Assembly (NCBI RefSeq): GCF_022539315.1
Contig: NC_066313.1
Coordinates: 27,193,059-27,257,058, forward strand
Reading direction: 5' to 3'
DNA from: Serinus canaria
Lineage: Eukaryota; Chordata; Aves; Passeriformes; Fringillidae
Length of the DNA stretch: 64,000 nt
Within the stretch, counting starts at the first letter, position 1. Every line of letters starts with the position of its first letter. Below are positions 63,341 to 64,000 of this stretch, piece by piece. The translations under genes were made by a program, and so were the position numbers. The notes under the pieces were generated by a model. The model was not told the origin of the DNA, searched no databases, and saw only the letters and a program-made list of their open reading frames with translations.

Positions 63341-64000
63341 GAGAAAGCATTCTCTCACATCAAAAACCCACAAATTCACTCACTGCTAAAATAGGGAAGT
63401 CTGACTGACACTGTTCTCCATTTCTAGAAGAATGTTACCTATTCTATGGCCAACTGGAATAAAGCAACAGTGTCTGAAATGCAGTGGGTAAAAAGTTACA
63501 TTATCAAAGGAGGTTGATTCAATGTCATTGGCAGACAAACTGCAGAGGCAAGTAATTAATATTGATTGAGCCAGACTTTACCACACATGTTTATTAAGAA
63601 CATTACATTAAAAGTCAGAGGCATACATTTTGATTTTGCAGCAGATTCTTTGAGGATGGGAGACAGTTGCCTGGCAACTTCTGGTCTCATCACCCTTTCA
63701 TTAAATGTTGTATGTAACAGTTTTCCTCTACTACTTTGAATTTAAAAGCTTCACTGAATAATGAAAAGAAGTCAGAAGCATATTTAACAATAGTTCTGTA
63801 TTGTTAGCATAAATAATATTCTCATTTTACTTCCTTTACCCATCAGCAGCAGAGTCTAGAAAAAACATGTCTGACTCCCTCGTTATTTCTTTGCACCACA
63901 CTGCATATGAAGCCGTGCAATTGTCAGTGCCAAGCATCTTTGCCCTGAAGAACTGAGTCTGGAAGAAGCTGGGCTGAGATGAGCTAAGAAATACAGGAGT

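Larger units (their letters stand above)
54365..64000 (+). other. EPHA1: EPHA1 intron 2 (partial, more than 9.6 kb)
   Basis: Starts GTGAGT. Exon 3 of Eph genes is about 650 bp and would appear as a long open frame rich in conserved cysteines; nothing like it is present on the plus strand up to 64000. The stretch holds a 47-bp tandem duplication and two CR1 tails (listed separately) and otherwise nothing recognised. Confidence 0.6.

Noticed and set aside
54365..64000. Search for Eph exon 3 and for a bitter-taste receptor
   Set aside because: No open frame of about 200 codons or more exists here on either strand, so neither is present.

Overview
The window looks like nuclear DNA from a bird, probably a songbird. 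The evidence is the many 5'-truncated CR1 LINE fragments with the avian CR1 tail, two solo LTRs that resemble families I associate with passerines, spliced genes with GT/AG introns, and the local gene set (EDSP-like beta-gamma crystallins, a single-exon olfactory receptor, the 5' end of EPHA1). The passerine assignment rests on memory of repeat families and is an inference. Most of the window is non-coding.

From 1 to 23 kb lies a degraded tandem duplication carrying two paralogous EDSP-like genes. Each has a short non-coding exon 1, one intron and a single coding exon for four Greek-key motifs. The downstream copy (CDS 21618-22148) is intact, with a TATA box, clean splice sites and a poly(A) signal. 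The upstream copy (12399-12929) has the same length and frame but carries a CGA-to-TGA stop at codon 147, a weakened TATA box, a weakened poly(A) signal and loss of two conserved residues. Similarity between the copies is patchy: near-identical around exon 1 and in flanking CR1 sequence, much lower in the first half of the coding exon. This suggests gene conversion or repeated duplication. The downstream unit also holds an insertion (about 19741-19948) made of two perfect hairpins plus a 171-bp copy of its own 3' flank, best explained by template switching.

From 23 to 39 kb there is no recognisable gene. This stretch holds a solo LTR (23311-24307) with a perfect 5-bp target-site duplication, several CR1 fragments, and two long microsatellites that grew in or beside CR1 copies.

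At 39438-40439 is an intact class II olfactory receptor whose coding sequence is strikingly GC- and CpG-rich compared with its flanks. From 40 to 50.5 kb only small tandem repeats and low-complexity DNA were seen.

At 50.7-51.4 kb a CpG island marks the start of a receptor tyrosine kinase gene. Exon 1 (51131-51197) encodes a signal peptide and exon 2 (54297-54364) encodes the start of the Eph ligand-binding region, best matching EPHA1. The large third exon is not in the window, so intron 2 is longer than 9.6 kb. An olfactory receptor upstream of EPHA1 fits the mammalian neighbourhood, where olfactory and bitter-taste receptor genes lie 5' of EPHA1.
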